DNA of 64,000 nucleotides from JBAOHV01 sp963714875 (GTDB taxonomy: Bacteria > Actinomycetota > Acidimicrobiia > Acidimicrobiales > Microtrichaceae): assembly GCA_963714875.1 (NCBI GenBank), contig CAVQQI010000014.1, forward strand, positions 186,001 to 250,000, read 5' to 3'. Each line of letters begins with the position of its first letter. Within the stretch, counting starts at the first letter, position 1. Of this stretch, positions 63,128 to 64,000 are shown in pieces. A model generated the notes under the pieces. The model saw only the letters and a program-made list of their open reading frames with translations, was not told where the DNA came from and ran no database searches. Position numbers and translations under genes: made by a program.

Positions 63128-63306
63128 GGGTGCTCCCTGGTCTCGTGGTCACCTCAGTCTCGCGCCCACGCCGGCGAGGGGTCGGCAGGATCCGCTGCTG
63201 CGCCGCCGTCGATCGACGCAACCGGTCCCGCCGTTTCCCGCCGCATGCCGACAGGGTCCACAGCTACGGTTCGGAACCACCACTCCTAGGACGAGAAGGC
63301 CCTCAC

Positions 63307-63576
63307 ATGGCGTACATCATCATTCAGCATCAGGTTGCCGACTTCGACGCATGGCGACCGGTCTACGAGGCCGATCAGCCCGGGCGAGCGGCGGCGGGAG
63401 TGACCGACGTCGCGATCCTGCGCGATGCCGACGACCCGAACTCGGTGTGGGGCGTGCATGAGGGCGACCCCGCGATCATCGGCACGATGATGTCCGACCC
63501 GGAGCGCGCGGCGAAGATGCAGGAGGCCGGTGTGACCAGCCCTCCGACCATCTACGTCGCGGACGTGGCCGGCTGA
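63307..63576 (+). CDS. Small ABM-like (dimeric alpha/beta barrel) protein
   Basis: 89 aa from ATG 63307, TACGGT -10 at 63265-63270. MAYIIIQHQVADFDAWRPVY is the first strand and helix of a ferredoxin-like dimeric alpha/beta barrel (antibiotic-biosynthesis monooxygenase or cyclase superfamily). EADQPGRAAAGVTDVAILRD and a Met-rich helix (IIGTMMSDPERAAKM) follow. Function unknown; such proteins bind haem or small hydrophobic substrates. Confidence 0.75.
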   Translation: MAYIIIQHQVADFDAWRPVYEADQPGRAAAGVTDVAILRDADDPNSVWGVHEGDPAIIGTMMSDPERAAKMQEAGVTSPPTIYVADVAG

Positions 63577-63687
63577 TCTGAGGGGCTCGAACCCCACACA
63601 CCCGACGGTGCTGGCAGGGACCTTGGCCCCTTCACTCCGACAGCGGCACCCTGCGATCCTTGAACAGCCGGACACAGGGAACAGGTG

Positions 63688-64000
63688 ATGGATCGAGCAC
63701 CCGAACAAGGACGCCGTGCCGGCTACGTGATCGCCGTGGCGATCAACGCGGTGTTGCTGTGGGTCAGCCACCAGTTGCTCGACTGGGGGTGGCCGCGCTT
63801 CCTGACCGAGGACTTCGAGGAGCTGCTGCCCGTGATCACCTTGTCGCTCGTGGCGAGCATGGTGGTGAACGCGCTGTTCGTCGTCGCGGATCCGCCGTGG
63901 TTCAAGTCGCTGTGCAACGTGGTGACCTCGGCGATCTCGCTCGCGGTGGCCGTGCGGACCTGGCAGGTGTTCCCGTTCGACTTCTCGTCCTACGCCGTCG
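63688..64000 (+). CDS. Integral membrane protein, 5' part (runs off the window)
   Basis: ATG 63688 (AGGGAACAGG upstream). 104 residues visible: basic start MDRAPEQGRRAG, helix VIAVAINAVLLWVSHQLL, loop DWGWPRFLTEDFEELL, helix PVITLSLVASMVVNALFVVA, and a third helix NVVTSAISLAVAVRTWQ. No family recognised. The frame is open to the end of the window. Confidence 0.65.
   Translation, partial: MDRAPEQGRRAGYVIAVAINAVLLWVSHQLLDWGWPRFLTEDFEELLPVITLSLVASMVVNALFVVADPPWFKSLCNVVTSAISLAVAVRTWQVFPFDFSSYAV

Noticed and set aside
63577..63650. tRNA-like T-arm on the - strand (GGGGTTCGAGCCCC)
   Set aside because: No matching D-arm, anticodon arm or acceptor stem could be built, and one end would lie in the preceding gene.
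1..64000. CRISPR array, prophage, insertion sequence or toxin-antitoxin pair
   Set aside because: No regularly spaced repeats, transposase or integrase motifs, phage structural genes or paired small toxin/antitoxin genes were seen.

Overview
The window is GC-rich chromosomal DNA from an actinomycete-type bacterium. The evidence is coding sequence with almost only G or C in third codon positions, GTG starts, ATGA/GTGA gene overlaps, many lipoproteins, an F420-type (Ddn-like) flavoprotein, an MtrAB-LpqB-like signalling triad, a LipM/LipQ-type esterase and a GWWQASDGKWYPPE-type N-terminus. The last feature makes me suspect class Acidimicrobiia; this is an inference, not a demonstration. I see no phage, integrase, transposase, CRISPR array, rRNA or complete tRNA.

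Layout. 0-5.4 kb: end of a Ca-dependent PI-phospholipase C, secreted lipoproteins, an MtfA-like peptidase, a PopT (DUF368) lipid carrier transporter and a geranylgeranyl-reductase-type flavoprotein. 5.4-9.1 kb: TetR-AlkB alkane hydroxylase unit, a frameshifted nucleotide-sugar epimerase and a methyltransferase. 9.1-14.6 kb: a complete branched-chain amino-acid-type ABC importer (livHMGF, with livK convergent). 14.7-22.4 kb: secreted metalloprotease, TY-Chap-like protein, large lipoprotein hydrolase, flavin disulfide reductase, Ddn-like protein, LldD. 22.4-28.6 kb: the most unusual locus, with a 41-aa peptide gene, an epimerase-DegT aminotransferase fusion, a methyltransferase, an Alg13-like/methyltransferase/radical-SAM reading frame and its Alg14-like partner. 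28.8-33.2 kb: PhoD and an MtrA/LpqB/MtrB-like triad. 33.4-43.6 kb: Ca2+/cation exchanger, RetSat-like oxidoreductase, FHA-like protein plus Ser/Thr kinase, beta-propeller proteins, M23 peptidase, excalibur-type protein. 43.6-49.9 kb: TetR-P450 operon, SDR, lipoprotein, YihY, LipM-like esterase. 50-59 kb: DUF2804 protein, secreted beta-sandwich protein, AfsR/BTAD regulator divergent from a cupin/DinB-like pair, and a Calx-beta/GCC2-GCC3/metalloprotease protein. 59.4-64 kb: a SAM-clan riboswitch in front of an uncharacterised gene, a lipoprotein esterase, a membrane protein, dodecin and small proteins.

Main points. (1) The 22.4-28.6 kb locus looks like an undescribed glycan or glycoconjugate (possibly peptide-linked) modification system built around a two-part Alg13/Alg14 glycosyltransferase and a radical SAM enzyme. 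(2) A well-formed SAM riboswitch, with its own -10 element and with the ribosome-binding site inside its P1 stem, controls an unknown 138-aa protein. (3) At least a dozen genes, mostly after 33 kb, are split by single-base shifts while protein similarity continues across the break. This points to sequencing or assembly indels, so those genes are described over their full span.
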